The notes beneath the pieces were generated by a model. It worked only from the letters and a program-made list of their open reading frames with translations. It was not told the origin of the DNA and ran no database searches. Source: Symmachiella dynata (GTDB lineage Bacteria; Planctomycetota; Planctomycetia; Planctomycetales; Planctomycetaceae). From it: a DNA stretch of 64,000 nt. Made by a program: the position numbers and the translations under genes. Location: the NCBI RefSeq assembly GCF_007747995.1, contig NZ_CP036276.1:4145001-4209000 (forward strand), read 5' to 3'. This document shows positions 42,571 through 52,534 of the stretch, one piece after another (the stretch's first letter is position 1; each line of letters begins with the position of its first letter).

Positions 42571-45500
42571 TATGGTTTTGTAATCACTTCATCCAGGTTC
42601 ATCAGCGCTCGGGCCGCCATCGCCCAGGCTGCTTGCTGAGGAGTCGCCTCTTCGTTCCCCGCGATTTCAGCAGTATTCAATTCGCCTGTTTCTAACCGTG
42701 CTAGTTGCGCCCGTTGATATTTGACGACTGCATCGATCTCTTCGACTTCGACGGGCCGCGTCAATAACTGTCGCAGCAACAGACCCGCCCTTACCTTTGG
42801 GGAAGATGCCCGATCCATGATCCGTTTCGCGAGCGCCCGAGACATTTCGAGATACATTTCATCGTTCAACAACGTTAGCGCTTGTAGCGGAGTGTTGCTG
42901 CGATTGCGACGGGCGATGCAGGTCTCTCCAGTCGGCGCATCAAAGACCGTGAAGGCCGCAAAGGGAGCCGTCCGTTTACTAAACGTGTACAGTGATCGTC
43001 GGTAACGGTCCTCACCGGTCGAAACCGGCCAACTCGCACCTCCGTATGCCAATGCGCTCACGCTGTCAGGCTGCGGCGGATAGACGCTACGACCGTAGAG
43101 TTTGGGGGACAATAAACCGCTGATGCGGAGCATGATGTCACGAACGGTCTCCGCATTCACACGCTGCCGCGGTCCGCGGGCTAACAACGCGTTGTGCGGG
43201 TCGCGCTCGAGTAATTCGGGGGTAAACTGGCTCCGCTGACGATAGGTCGCGCTCGTCACAATCAGCCGGTGCAGCTTTTTCAGCGACCAACCCTGTTCAA
43301 CGAATTCTGTCGCCAACCAGTCCAGCAATTCGGGATGTGTCGGGGGATCTCCCTGGGTGCCGAAGTCGCTACTGGTTTTTACTAGTCCCGTTCCGAAAAA
43401 CGCCTGCCAGGCGCGATTGACCGTCACCCGTCCGATCAATGGATTATCGCGGCTAACCAACCAACGGGCGAGTGACAACCGGTCGGACGGTCCATGAGTT
43501 CCGTCGGTTGTGGTGAGCAGAAATTCGGGAATCCCCGGCGTAACCGCTTCTTTGGGGCTGAGGAATTCACCACGATGGTGCCGGTGGGTGGGACGAGGAT
43601 TGTCGTGCGGACGTTCCTGCATCACCAACGTCGTGGGATAAGCCGGTAACTTTTCACGCAATTCATCGATCGGTTTACGGGCCTCAGCCAACTCCGGTGC
43701 GCTGAGCGAATAATGCCGCTTGATCCTCGCTAAATCTTCGTCCGACCATTGATCTGCCCCTGCGGTCAAAAGTTTTTCCATGGCGACTGGCATTTGCTTG
43801 GCAGCTATCTGCCTATCCGCAGCACCGGCCGAAAATCGAAACCGCCCCAGACTAGCGGCGTAGTGCCGCTCGAATAACATCATAACTTGCAGTTCGCCCA
43901 CCTGCGTGATCGGTTGGGACAGATTCAACACGAGTTGATGCGGCTCCCCTTCCCGCTGTGAGGTTGACCATCCGGTCGACCCGTCGCCGTCGTACACATT
44001 CTCAGCGTTGGCATTCACGCTATCGACTTTACTGGCGAAGGCAAGCTTTCCATAACTCTGCGACGCAGCGACGAATTCAACCGCCGCACCACCGAACTTG
44101 GCGGACAGTTCGCTGAGGAAAAAGTCCCCCTTGCGGCCTTCGTAATAAGCCCGTCCCGGACCTCCGGCGGGCAGTCGATCATCGGGCAGCACTTCCAAGC
44201 GAAGCGCCGTAACGGGCAGCGCCGCCTCGTCGATTTGAAAAGTGAGGTGAAAGACATCTCGTTTCGTAATGTCGCCACTTGAAAAAATCGAATGATCATC
44301 AAGCCGTTCCAGCTTGGGGAGGTTCGACTTGAATTGCACAGGTCGCAAAACCGTCCAGTCGACCGCTTCCGACTGTGCCTTCTGCAACCATTCCTCAAAC
44401 TTGACCTTAAAGCGTTGCCTAGATAGCTCCACGTCAGGTTTCGCTTTGGGTTTCTCGTCAGGTTCTGCTTCAGGTTCCGCGTCGGATTCCGGTTTAGGTT
44501 TTGCATCAGGTTTTGCGTCAGGTTTTGCTTCAGGTTTCGCGTCAGGTTTCGCGTCAGGTTTCGCGTCAGGTTTCGCGTCAGGTTTCGCGTCAGGTTTCGC
44601 GTCAGGTTTCGCGTCAGGTTTCGCGTCAGGTTCCGCGGCGGGTTCCGCATTAGGATCTGCTTCAGGGTCCTCGTCAGGTTTCTCCTCATCGGTGATCGGA
44701 AACTGGTTTGGCAAATCCGCTTCCAGAGCCGCAATTTGTAATTCCAATTCCTCGCGGCGTTGTTGAACATCCGGCGTTTTTAGAATCAAATCCGGCTCAT
44801 CCGCATTGTCCAACAATGCCATAAAACGATAGTAGTCGGTGTGTGTGATCGGGTCATACTTATGGGTATGGCATTGGGCGCAGCCTGTGGTTAGCCCCAA
44901 CCACACCGTCCCGGTCGTCGCAACGCGATCCACCATTGCATAAAAACGATATTCCAACGGATCGATGCCCCCCTCTTCGTTGAGCATCGTATTGCGGTGA
45001 AACCCCGTCGCGATGATCTGATCCGTCCTCGCCCCCGGCAGCATGTCGCCGGCGAGTTGTTCAATGGTGAATTGATCAAACGGCATGTCGGCATTGAGCG
45101 CGCGAATCACCCAATCGCGATACGGCCAAATGGAGCGGTCGCGATCCTTTTCATATCCATTCGTGTCGGCGTACCGCGCCAAGTCCAGCCAGTCCCGCGC
45201 CCACCGCTCCCCATAATGCGGCGATTCCAGCAACTGATCCACCAGTTTTTCGTAGGCCGCCGGATCTTCGTTGGTCGCAAACGCGTCCGCTTCCTCCGGT
45301 GTCGGCGGCAAACCGATCAAGTCCAAATAGACCCGGCGAACCAGCGCATAACGATCCGCTTTGCGAGTCGGACTTAAGCCTTCAGCTTCGAGTCGGGCCA
45401 ATACGAAATTGTCGATCGGATTGCGGGGCCACCTCGCATCCTCAACCGAAGGAACCGGCGGCCGTTTTGGCGGGACAAAAGCCCAGTGTTCGTCGTATTC

Positions 45501-45875
45501 AGCCCCCTGACTGATCCAGCGGCGAAACAATTCTTTTTGTTCGTCGCTCAACGTGTCATTAGACTGCGGCGGCGGCATGCGCAGATCAGGATCATCCGAT
45601 TCGATCCGCGCGATCAATTCGCTTTCATCCAGTTTTCCGGGAACAATCGCCCCCAACTCTAAGGTCGCCTTGCGGTCATCGAATCGCAAATCCGCCTCAC
45701 GATGCTCCTCATCCGGACCATGGCAGGCGTAACATTTGGCCGCAAACATCGGAAGTATGTCGCGGTTATAATCGACCGGACTGTCGGCCGCTTGGACTGC
45801 CGGTGTTGCCACCAAGGCTAGCGCCAAAATGGCCCACAAGGTGATTTTATTAATACCACTTGCTTTGACAAACAT
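42570..45875 (-). CDS. PSCyt1-DUF1549-DUF1553 protein with DAKP repeat insertion, module A
   Basis: Starting at ATG 45875 (1101 residues) gives a clean signal peptide (MFVKASGINKITLWAILALA, cut after VQA). The planctomycetal cytochrome-C-like domain (PSCyt1) carries the haem-binding-type motif CYACHG and MPPP. DUF1549 follows (DNFVLARLEAEGLSPTRKAD, RRVYLDLIGLPPTPEE) with a second CAQCH. DUF1553 ends the protein (HPELLDWLATEFVEQGW, LIVTSATYRQRS, ARGPRQRVNAETVRD, NTPLQALTLLND). Between them is an acidic, Pro-rich low-complexity insertion of about 80 residues made largely of DAKP units, then a discoidin-like region. Start codons at 45893 and 45923 are possible. If the CxxCH motifs bind haem it would be a periplasmic cytochrome-like protein; the true function is unknown. 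Confidence 0.88.
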   Translation of the reverse strand: MFVKASGINKITLWAILALALVATPAVQAADSPVDYNRDILPMFAAKCYACHGPDEEHREADLRFDDRKATLELGAIVPGKLDESELIARIESDDPDLRMPPPQSNDTLSDEQKELFRRWISQGAEYDEHWAFVPPKRPPVPSVEDARWPRNPIDNFVLARLEAEGLSPTRKADRYALVRRVYLDLIGLPPTPEEADAFATNEDPAAYEKLVDQLLESPHYGERWARDWLDLARYADTNGYEKDRDRSIWPYRDWVIRALNADMPFDQFTIEQLAGDMLPGARTDQIIATGFHRNTMLNEEGGIDPLEYRFYAMVDRVATTGTVWLGLTTGCAQCHTHKYDPITHTDYYRFMALLDNADEPDLILKTPDVQQRREELELQIAALEADLPNQFPITDEEKPDEDPEADPNAEPAAEPDAKPDAKPDAKPDAKPDAKPDAKPDAKPDAKPEAKPDAKPDAKPKPESDAEPEAEPDEKPKAKPDVELSRQRFKVKFEEWLQKAQSEAVDWTVLRPVQFKSNLPKLERLDDHSIFSSGDITKRDVFHLTFQIDEAALPVTALRLEVLPDDRLPAGGPGRAYYEGRKGDFFLSELSAKFGGAAVEFVAASQSYGKLAFASKVDSVNANAENVYDGDGSTGWSTSQREGEPHQLVLNLSQPITQVGELQVMMLFERHYAASLGRFRFSAGAADRQIAAKQMPVAMEKLLTAGADQWSDEDLARIKRHYSLSAPELAEARKPIDELREKLPAYPTTLVMQERPHDNPRPTHRHHRGEFLSPKEAVTPGIPEFLLTTTDGTHGPSDRLSLARWLVSRDNPLIGRVTVNRAWQAFFGTGLVKTSSDFGTQGDPPTHPELLDWLATEFVEQGWSLKKLHRLIVTSATYRQRSQFTPELLERDPHNALLARGPRQRVNAETVRDIMLRISGLLSPKLYGRSVYPPQPDSVSALAYGGASWPVSTGEDRYRRSLYTFSKRTAPFAAFTVFDAPTGETCIARRNRSNTPLQALTLLNDEMYLEMSRALAKRIMDRASSPKVRAGLLLRQLLTRPVEVEEIDAVVKYQRAQLARLETGELNTAEIAGNEEATPQQAAWAMAARALMNLDEVITKP
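44531..44626 (-). repeat. 12-base minisatellite, eight identical copies, coding DAKP
   Basis: CAGGTTTCGCGT (plus strand) is repeated eight times without a mismatch and is flanked on both sides by degenerate copies (about 44440-44700). On the coding strand it gives repeated Asp-Ala-Lys-Pro. The period is a multiple of three, so copy-number change keeps the frame. Confidence 0.95.
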
Positions 45876-46157
45876 TTTCTTCCGCCACTCCATACCATGA
45901 CACACTGCATTCCCCGATAACATTCAGTACGATTTTCGTCAGCAGAATCGTAGTTTTTTATCGGGATTTCCATGAGAGCGCGTTCCCAGAGAACCGTCCA
46001 CTTATTGTACGAAGTCCCGGCGGCATTTATCACCCTTTGCGCCATGGCCCCGGTGGACGAATTCTCCCAAGATTTACATAAATGGGACGCTTCGCCCAGG
46101 AATTCTTTGGGCAAGCGTAGAGCGAATCAAGCCCCGACAATCCAACCGTTCGCCCCG

Positions 46158-47486
46158 TCACAGCAATTCATGAATCGGTTTGCCCGTGCCAACAATACTC
46201 ACCGGGCGGCCGGCGGCGTCTTCGAAATGGGTGCCGAGCGGAATCCCCATGGTTTTATAAATCGTCGCCAGCACATCCAGCGGAATCACCTGCCGCTCCC
46301 GCACGCCACCGCCATGCTTTTCACTCGCGCCAACGACCTGTCCCCCCTGCAAACCGCCGCCGCCCAATAAAACGGTAAAACAGTTGGACCAATGGTCGCG
46401 GCCCGCATGCCCGTTCATCAACGGCGTTCGCCCGAATTCACCCGCACAATAAATCAGCACATCGTCCAGCATCCCTCGTTCATCAAGGTCCTCGACCAGC
46501 GTGCCGAGTGCACGATCCAGGGGAGGGAGATGTTCTTCGAGCCCCGGCTCGATATTGTCGTGATGATCCCAATAGCCAGTATTGATCGTCACACAACGGC
46601 TGCCCGCTTCGACCAACCGCCGTGCGAGCAACGCGCTTTGGCCGTATTGATGCCGGCCATAACGTTCCCGCAACTCCGGCGATTCGGAAGCCAGATCAAA
46701 CGCTTGGCGGACGCGATCTCCGGAAACCATATCCAGTGCCTGAGCTTTGAATGTATCGAGTCCCTCCAGCACTCCGGAACCGTCAATGTCGCGCCGCAAT
46801 GTATCGAATGTTGATAACAGTTTTTTCCGCGATTCAATACTTTTCAATTCCAAACCATCGGGCAAAGCGAGATTCGGAACCTTGAAGTCCTTCGCATTGG
46901 GATTGGCACCGACCTCGAACGGGTTATACGCTTTGCCGAGATAGACGGCTCCCTGATAGCCAAACGCCTCCGATTTCGGCACGGTGACATAAGTCGGCAG
47001 TTGCGGTGTCCGCGCAGGGCAGGTGCGGGCAATCACTGAACCAAACGAGGGATGTTGCGCCGCATTTCGCGCAAGCGTCGGCCCAAAATAACCGGTTTGC
47101 ATCCAATGCGCGGACGGAGCATGAATTCCGTTCTCATGATGCACCGACCGGATTAAAGAGAGTCGGTCCATCACCTTGGCGTGCTGCGGGAATCGTTCGC
47201 AGACCGAAATCCCCTGTGCGGAGGTCGCAATCGGCTCGTACATCCCCCGATACTCCGCCGGCGCATCGGGCTTCATATCATACGTATCTTGCTGACTCAT
47301 CCCGCCATGCGTCCAGAAGACGATCAATGATTTTGCATTGGACGATTCTCCTTGATCAGCCGCGCGCCCTTGCGCACGAAACAGATCCGTCAGCCCCAAC
47401 CCCAAAAGCGGCGCGCCAATTTGCAGAAATGTACGGCGGGGAATTCCGTCGCAGCATCGATAGGATGAACCGGAGACTTTCAGCAT
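46158..47486 (-). CDS. DUF1501 protein, module B
   Basis: The 442-residue protein is a second DUF1501 member. Motifs: a Tat-like start GIPRRTFLQIGAPLLGLGLT, LIVFWTHGGMSQQDTYDMKP, SVHHENGIHAPSAHWMQTG, YWDHHDNIEPGLEEHLPPLD, IYCAGEFGRTPLMNG and GRDHWSNCFTVLLGGGG. It is clearly diverged from the module A protein rather than a recent copy. It lies 24 bases after the DUF1549/DUF1553 gene and is the last gene of a three-gene operon. Export by Tat suggests folding with a cofactor or metal in the cytoplasm; the histidines and aspartates of the phosphatase-like core would be the ligands. Confidence 0.9.
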   Translation of the reverse strand: MLKVSGSSYRCCDGIPRRTFLQIGAPLLGLGLTDLFRAQGRAADQGESSNAKSLIVFWTHGGMSQQDTYDMKPDAPAEYRGMYEPIATSAQGISVCERFPQHAKVMDRLSLIRSVHHENGIHAPSAHWMQTGYFGPTLARNAAQHPSFGSVIARTCPARTPQLPTYVTVPKSEAFGYQGAVYLGKAYNPFEVGANPNAKDFKVPNLALPDGLELKSIESRKKLLSTFDTLRRDIDGSGVLEGLDTFKAQALDMVSGDRVRQAFDLASESPELRERYGRHQYGQSALLARRLVEAGSRCVTINTGYWDHHDNIEPGLEEHLPPLDRALGTLVEDLDERGMLDDVLIYCAGEFGRTPLMNGHAGRDHWSNCFTVLLGGGGLQGGQVVGASEKHGGGVRERQVIPLDVLATIYKTMGIPLGTHFEDAAGRPVSIVGTGKPIHELL

Positions 47487-47510
47487 TGCATCAATCTCAT
47501 CTTTGAGACG

Positions 47511-49739
47511 TTAATGATTGAACATAAACTCGCCCGTCGCCAACAGCGACCACAACAGCGTTCGATATGCTTCCCCGCGATCCTCGGTAGCCTCCAGAAA
47601 ATCCACCGCGGCAACCAACTCTTCGCCGCGCGGTGGGCGGGCAAAGGTGCGGAGAAATATCTCTTGGACGTTCTCGCGATGAGATGCGTCGCTCGCAGCC
47701 AACTGGGCGGCATAGCCGGTTTCGGCCGTCAGCTTTCGTTGGATCTCGGCTGAATTGACAATTTCCAAGGCTTGTGCCAGTGCCGGTTCGTCGGAACGCT
47801 CGCATTCACACGCCGAGGTCCGCCCCGGGCGGCCGAAGACGTCCAAGAAATTCAGCGGCACGTTTTCGTCCGGTAAATCGATAGCTCGTGTTCCGAGCGG
47901 AAACTTGCCGGGCGTTCCCACAAAAACCGTCGGCACGTCGAGCACCTGACTCATCCCATCCAGTAAGACTTCCGCAGTTAAGCGTTTGGGATAAAACCGC
48001 GCAAAGTTTTGTTTGTCCCCGCGATTCCCCGGCAACGGCGTCGAACTATGCCGGTACGCGCGGGATGCTGTGATCGTGCGGATTAACTGCTTGACGTCGT
48101 ATCCGCTTTCAACAAACCCGGTCGCCAAAGCCTCAAGGAGTTCGGGATTGCTGGGAGGATTCGTACTGCGGGCATCGTCGATCGGATGAATAATCCCTCG
48201 CCCCATAAAATGCCCCCACATCCGGTTGACCATCGTGCGGGCAAAAAACGGGTTGTTCGCCGAAGTCATCCAGGCTGTGAAGCCTCGCCGAGGATCGTCG
48301 AATCGAGAATTCGCAAACACCGGTCCCCCCAAAGCGCGGGGCGCGATCACCGCATTCGTCCGCGGATGCCGCACCGTTCCTTCACGTTTCACGAAAATAA
48401 TTTCGTTGGTGGGAACTTCCGAGTCGGCAAAACCTTGCTTGCGACCGATCCGGGCAAACACGGCCGCCAATCCGTAATAGTCCGTTTGGCTCCACCGCTC
48501 AGCGGGATGATGATGGCATTGCGCACATTGGATGCGGACCCCCAGAAATGCTTGTGCGATCGATTCGACATATTCTTGCGGCGTACGGATCGAGCGGTAC
48601 CAAATCGTGGGAGGATTCTGCTGTTGGCTGCCGGTCGCTGTGAGAATTTCCGCCACAAACCGGTCATACGGCTTGTTCTCAGCGATCGAGTCACGTATCC
48701 AGGCCGAGAACAGTGCCGTCCCCGCGCGTTGCTTACTCGTGGCATATCCGCCCCCGCGGTTTTTCAAGATCGCGGCCCATTTCTGCGCAAAATACCCGGC
48801 GTACTCCGGACGCTCCAACAACCGGTCGATTAGCAGCGCCTGTTTGTTCGGCCGTTCGTCGGCGAGATAGGCTTGGACTTCCGCAGTCGTGGGCAGCGTG
48901 CCACAAATATCCACAGTCGCACGGCGAATCAACTCCGCGTCGGTCGCCGGTGGGGATGGCTCGATCCCCAATCGTTCCCATTGCCGCCAGAGTTGCTCAT
49001 CAATCGTCGACAATTCTCCAGCGGGACGGCTTGGCGCAGTGCCGCCGATCGATGCACGATCATACGGAATCGTCCCTTCGAAGGCGGCAATTTTGTCGCC
49101 GAAGCGGACCATCACCGCAAACAGCCCGCCGCCCGATTGCGTCGCAATCAGTCCATTCGCGTCAACATCAGCAATTTCCGCTTCGTTGGATTCAAAAACC
49201 GCCCGGCGGGTCACGTCGCGCTGAGTACCATCCGAGAAATGCGCCGTGACCGTCAATTGTTGCTGCGTCTCTGCTGCTAACACTTTGCGGTCGGGCGAAA
49301 TCGTCAATTTTTCCAGCACGGGACTATCAGAGCGCGATCCAATCCCGCCCGATGCAATCCAGCGATAGAGCACGCGGTACTCGTCAGACTCCGCCGCCAG
49401 TCGCCGCCCACCGCCATGAGGAATCTGTCCGGTCGCTTTGCGCAACAACAGACTTCGCTCCGGTGCCGCCGGCAGTATGCGCCGACTTCTCCCCTCCTGC
49501 ACCAAGGCTGCATGATCACTTTCGGGATGAAATCCGAAAAGCGAAATCTTCAACCCTCCCTGCCCCGTCGATTTCCCATGACAACCGCCGCTATTGCAAC
49601 TTAATTTTGTCAGCAGCGGAATCACGTCATTCCGAAAATCGGGCGCCGCCACTTCAGCGGCATCCAAAGCAGACGCGAGCCATGCGACCGCAATCAGCGA
49701 CACGGACAAACGTCGATAGTTTGAAAAAACAATCCTCAT
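47511..49739 (-). CDS. PSCyt-type DUF1549-DUF1553 protein with Ig-like domain, module B
   Basis: The 742-residue protein has a signal peptide (LSVSLIAVAWLASALDA), then LSCNSGGCHGKSTGQGGLKI, a CX4CH variant of the haem-type motif, an Ig-like (BIG_2-type) domain (LTVTAHFSDGTQRDVTRRAV), DUF1549 (LIRRATVDICGTLPTTAEVQ) with CAQCHHHP, and DUF1553 (NPELLEALATGFVESGYDVK, TITASRAYRHSS). It has no DAKP insertion and a different N-terminal architecture from the module A protein. It lies 46 bases after the PPC-domain gene and 24 bases before the DUF1501 gene. The family is thought to act in the periplasm; the activity is not known. Confidence 0.9.
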   Translation of the reverse strand: MRIVFSNYRRLSVSLIAVAWLASALDAAEVAAPDFRNDVIPLLTKLSCNSGGCHGKSTGQGGLKISLFGFHPESDHAALVQEGRSRRILPAAPERSLLLRKATGQIPHGGGRRLAAESDEYRVLYRWIASGGIGSRSDSPVLEKLTISPDRKVLAAETQQQLTVTAHFSDGTQRDVTRRAVFESNEAEIADVDANGLIATQSGGGLFAVMVRFGDKIAAFEGTIPYDRASIGGTAPSRPAGELSTIDEQLWRQWERLGIEPSPPATDAELIRRATVDICGTLPTTAEVQAYLADERPNKQALLIDRLLERPEYAGYFAQKWAAILKNRGGGYATSKQRAGTALFSAWIRDSIAENKPYDRFVAEILTATGSQQQNPPTIWYRSIRTPQEYVESIAQAFLGVRIQCAQCHHHPAERWSQTDYYGLAAVFARIGRKQGFADSEVPTNEIIFVKREGTVRHPRTNAVIAPRALGGPVFANSRFDDPRRGFTAWMTSANNPFFARTMVNRMWGHFMGRGIIHPIDDARSTNPPSNPELLEALATGFVESGYDVKQLIRTITASRAYRHSSTPLPGNRGDKQNFARFYPKRLTAEVLLDGMSQVLDVPTVFVGTPGKFPLGTRAIDLPDENVPLNFLDVFGRPGRTSACECERSDEPALAQALEIVNSAEIQRKLTAETGYAAQLAASDASHRENVQEIFLRTFARPPRGEELVAAVDFLEATEDRGEAYRTLLWSLLATGEFMFNH

Positions 49740-49785
49740 GGTCCCGCCGTAATCTTTCAGGTGGTTCCCATTTGACTCGACAACG

Positions 49786-52266
49786 TTACTCCACGACTTC
49801 CAAATTCAAAAAGCAGCTCCCGTGATAGATCGGTTGATCTTCCACCGTGCCGATGCCGTACAACCGCAAGAAGGGTTGTTGGCCCAATTCCGCATCGTCG
49901 TTGGCGATGATTTGTATCGTACCCGAATCGGTCTGCCCCACAAACGTCACCCCCCGCCCGCGAATCCCGGCGACCTTGACCGGTGCAGCCAGTTCCGTAT
50001 GAATTTTGCTAATAAACCCATTGACCCGGCGGGCCGTATAATTAATTTTAATGACTTCACCACGACGAATTGTATTCGGGGCGTAGGGATCAATTTCAAC
50101 AACAAATGCCGGGCGATGCACTTCAAAGGAAACCGCATTGCTGATCACGGCGACCGATTTGGGTTTGCCCTCGTTTTGAGGATCAGGCACAGTCGTTTCC
50201 GCACGGATGGCGAGCGAGTAATGGCCCAACTCCAGTGTCGGTGGAAGGTAGAAGCTGATGTATCCTTTATTTCGCCCCGGCGGAATGGTGGCTGTCTGGT
50301 TTCCGATCATTGGCGGCAGTCCGGTGCCGATGAGTTTCACTTCCGCCTGATGATCCGCTCCCGCCCGTTCGACATGCACTGCCACATCCACGATCCCACC
50401 AGAAGCATGCCGGACTTTCAATTCCCCATACAATTCATGCAACCGTGGTTCGTGAGCTTCAGCGATAATCCGTAAGGGTGACGGCATACCAGAAACCGCC
50501 ACCGGATGATCGGCCGTAAGCCGCCCCCATCCGTTGGGTCGTCCGTTGCGCACCATCGTCCCCGATTGGACAGAACGCGCTTCGACCGATGGAGCATCCG
50601 CCACCAAATCGAGTGACGCAATCCCCGGCGCAGCACCCCGCATTGCTGTGATCACCAACGGTGCGGAATCAACTCCAGGCCCCAACCAAATCGGCGGGCA
50701 TTCCAAACCGGGCGGAAGATTGCGGGCCGACACGCGAATCGGACCGCTCATACCGCGCTGGCGAAAAGCCAACACATCAAGCAGCGTCCGTCCCCCCGGT
50801 TGGACATTCAATGACTCCGGTCGTTCCGCGCGAGGAATAACGACGACATGAAATCCCGGTTCCTGGCGGCGGATGGTCAGCGCGTAAACTCGACGCGGAT
50901 CGGCATCCAAACCGCCGATCAGATTTCGTACCAGAATCAAATATCGCCCATCAGCCGGAACCACCCACGAGCCTGCCGGATCCAGGTGCCCGGATGGAAA
51001 TCGAACGTCGCCAAGATTTCGCACGTCATCGCTGAATCGCGCGAACTCCGTTTCGCCATCGGCGGAGAGAATACTCAAATCCAGATCGACCGGTGAACCG
51101 AGACGTTCCCCAAAACCTTCAAACCAAAGCACCTCACCCCGCCGCGCCTCAAACGCGAAAACGTCGCGTTCGTCCCCCGCTAACAATTGTCCGCTGATCG
51201 CACACGGAATCGGTACTGACGGGTGTGAAGCGTTCCCAACTTGCCCGTCGCTTTCCTGAACGACCGGCATATCGGTCACAGCCAGCATTACGGGAACATG
51301 GCTGTCGGCAAGATGATAGGCAATCGGATCGAGCGTCGCTTGCGACGGCCGCAGTCGCAACGACCGTGCCGATGTTTCCGTATCACCGGGGATATTCACT
51401 TCCACATCACGACGATCCCAGTCGCCGCGCGTCTCTGCAACGAAACTCACCTGCGAACCGTCACCAGCCACACCCTCGCGGGAAATAGGGGGATTCAAAT
51501 TCCAACCATACAGCGCAACGGTGGTCGGTTGGTCCCGTTCCACAATTGCCGGCACAGCAAACGCGACGCGCGGATGGTTGCCGATCTCCAAACGATAGAC
51601 AGCATCCTCGCTCCCCGTATAGACGAGGTCGAACACCCGTACAATATAATCGCCATCCTCGGGAACGACAAAATCAATCAGCGGATCGATACCGAAGTAA
51701 CCCCGATTGACGCGCAAACGTCGCCCCCGACTGTCATATACTTCCAAGACAGCCCGCAGTGGAGAATCAATGCGTTCCGCCCAGCATTCAATCACAATCC
51801 GCTCACCCCGTTGGGCGGTGAACCGAAAATGATCCTGATCGCCCGCTGCGCCTATGCGACCATTCACCGTTTGGACCGCAGCAATTTTTTGCGGCGACGC
51901 CAGGGTGTCATTTGGCTCTGCTTCATTGAGTTCGGCATACGTGCCGCAGCAGAACGTCCTTGGCGAACTGAGGCCGTTTAGCCCCACCGTGCGAAGGTCG
52001 TATTGCCCTGGCAGTACGCTGTCGGGAATGGTGACCCGAAATTTGTTCCCGGCAACCTGCTCAAAGCCGATACCGGGGTGGCTGCACTGCAGGGTTGTCA
52101 GGCCGTCTAAACCGGTTCCCGCCACATCGACCTCAAAGTGCGTCCCCACTTGACCGCCAGCGGGAAAAACATGATTCAGCACAACTGCCGGCCCGTCCGC
52201 TTGCGCCGCTGTCCCGCCCGATGCCCAGAGAATCAGCCCCATCGCGCAAACGATGAACGATTTCAC
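49786..52266 (-). CDS. Secreted PPC-domain (pre-peptidase C-terminal) beta-rich protein
   Basis: GTG 52266 gives a compact signal peptide (KSFIVCAMGLILWASGGTAA); TTG 52290 would add eight residues, and neither has a clear ribosome binding site. The roughly 826-residue protein has an IPT/Ig-like N-terminus (AGGQVGTHFEVDVAGTGLDG), two PPC domains (EAEPNDTLASPQKI ... GDQDHFRFTAQRGERIVIEC, and ISGQLLAGDERDVFAFEARR) and further beta domains (YKL-like strands around PIRVSARNLPPGLECP). No peptidase active site is visible. In planctomycetes such proteins often precede DUF1553/DUF1501 genes, as here, suggesting that they work together at the surface or in the periplasm. It is the first gene of the module B operon. 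Confidence 0.85.
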   Translation of the reverse strand: MKSFIVCAMGLILWASGGTAAQADGPAVVLNHVFPAGGQVGTHFEVDVAGTGLDGLTTLQCSHPGIGFEQVAGNKFRVTIPDSVLPGQYDLRTVGLNGLSSPRTFCCGTYAELNEAEPNDTLASPQKIAAVQTVNGRIGAAGDQDHFRFTAQRGERIVIECWAERIDSPLRAVLEVYDSRGRRLRVNRGYFGIDPLIDFVVPEDGDYIVRVFDLVYTGSEDAVYRLEIGNHPRVAFAVPAIVERDQPTTVALYGWNLNPPISREGVAGDGSQVSFVAETRGDWDRRDVEVNIPGDTETSARSLRLRPSQATLDPIAYHLADSHVPVMLAVTDMPVVQESDGQVGNASHPSVPIPCAISGQLLAGDERDVFAFEARRGEVLWFEGFGERLGSPVDLDLSILSADGETEFARFSDDVRNLGDVRFPSGHLDPAGSWVVPADGRYLILVRNLIGGLDADPRRVYALTIRRQEPGFHVVVIPRAERPESLNVQPGGRTLLDVLAFRQRGMSGPIRVSARNLPPGLECPPIWLGPGVDSAPLVITAMRGAAPGIASLDLVADAPSVEARSVQSGTMVRNGRPNGWGRLTADHPVAVSGMPSPLRIIAEAHEPRLHELYGELKVRHASGGIVDVAVHVERAGADHQAEVKLIGTGLPPMIGNQTATIPPGRNKGYISFYLPPTLELGHYSLAIRAETTVPDPQNEGKPKSVAVISNAVSFEVHRPAFVVEIDPYAPNTIRRGEVIKINYTARRVNGFISKIHTELAAPVKVAGIRGRGVTFVGQTDSGTIQIIANDDAELGQQPFLRLYGIGTVEDQPIYHGSCFLNLEVVE

Positions 52267-52534
52267 TCTGGGATATCGGAAAGTTGACAAATCACGAAAT
52301 CCAAAGAAACGGCCTGGGAAGGTGACGAGTCCAATCGATTACGGTTTTCACTTGTGCGTTCAGAATGGCCGTAATTTACGCCACTCTTCCAAACGACACA
52401 GAACAAACACATCAACGGCAATCGATATATTAGAGTAACTGGTGGCAGCAAAATTGTCACCCCGGAAACTCCAATTCTCTTCAACAAGCCATTCAGACCA
52501 GCGCGTCTCCGCATTCAGCAACACGTGCAGGTTC

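Noticed and set aside
44015-44770. 251-codon minus-strand and 150-codon plus-strand frames over the DAKP repeat
   Set aside because: A 12-base repeat stays open in several frames. The N-L-T-R and S-G-F-A repeats are by-products of the DAKP coding frame.
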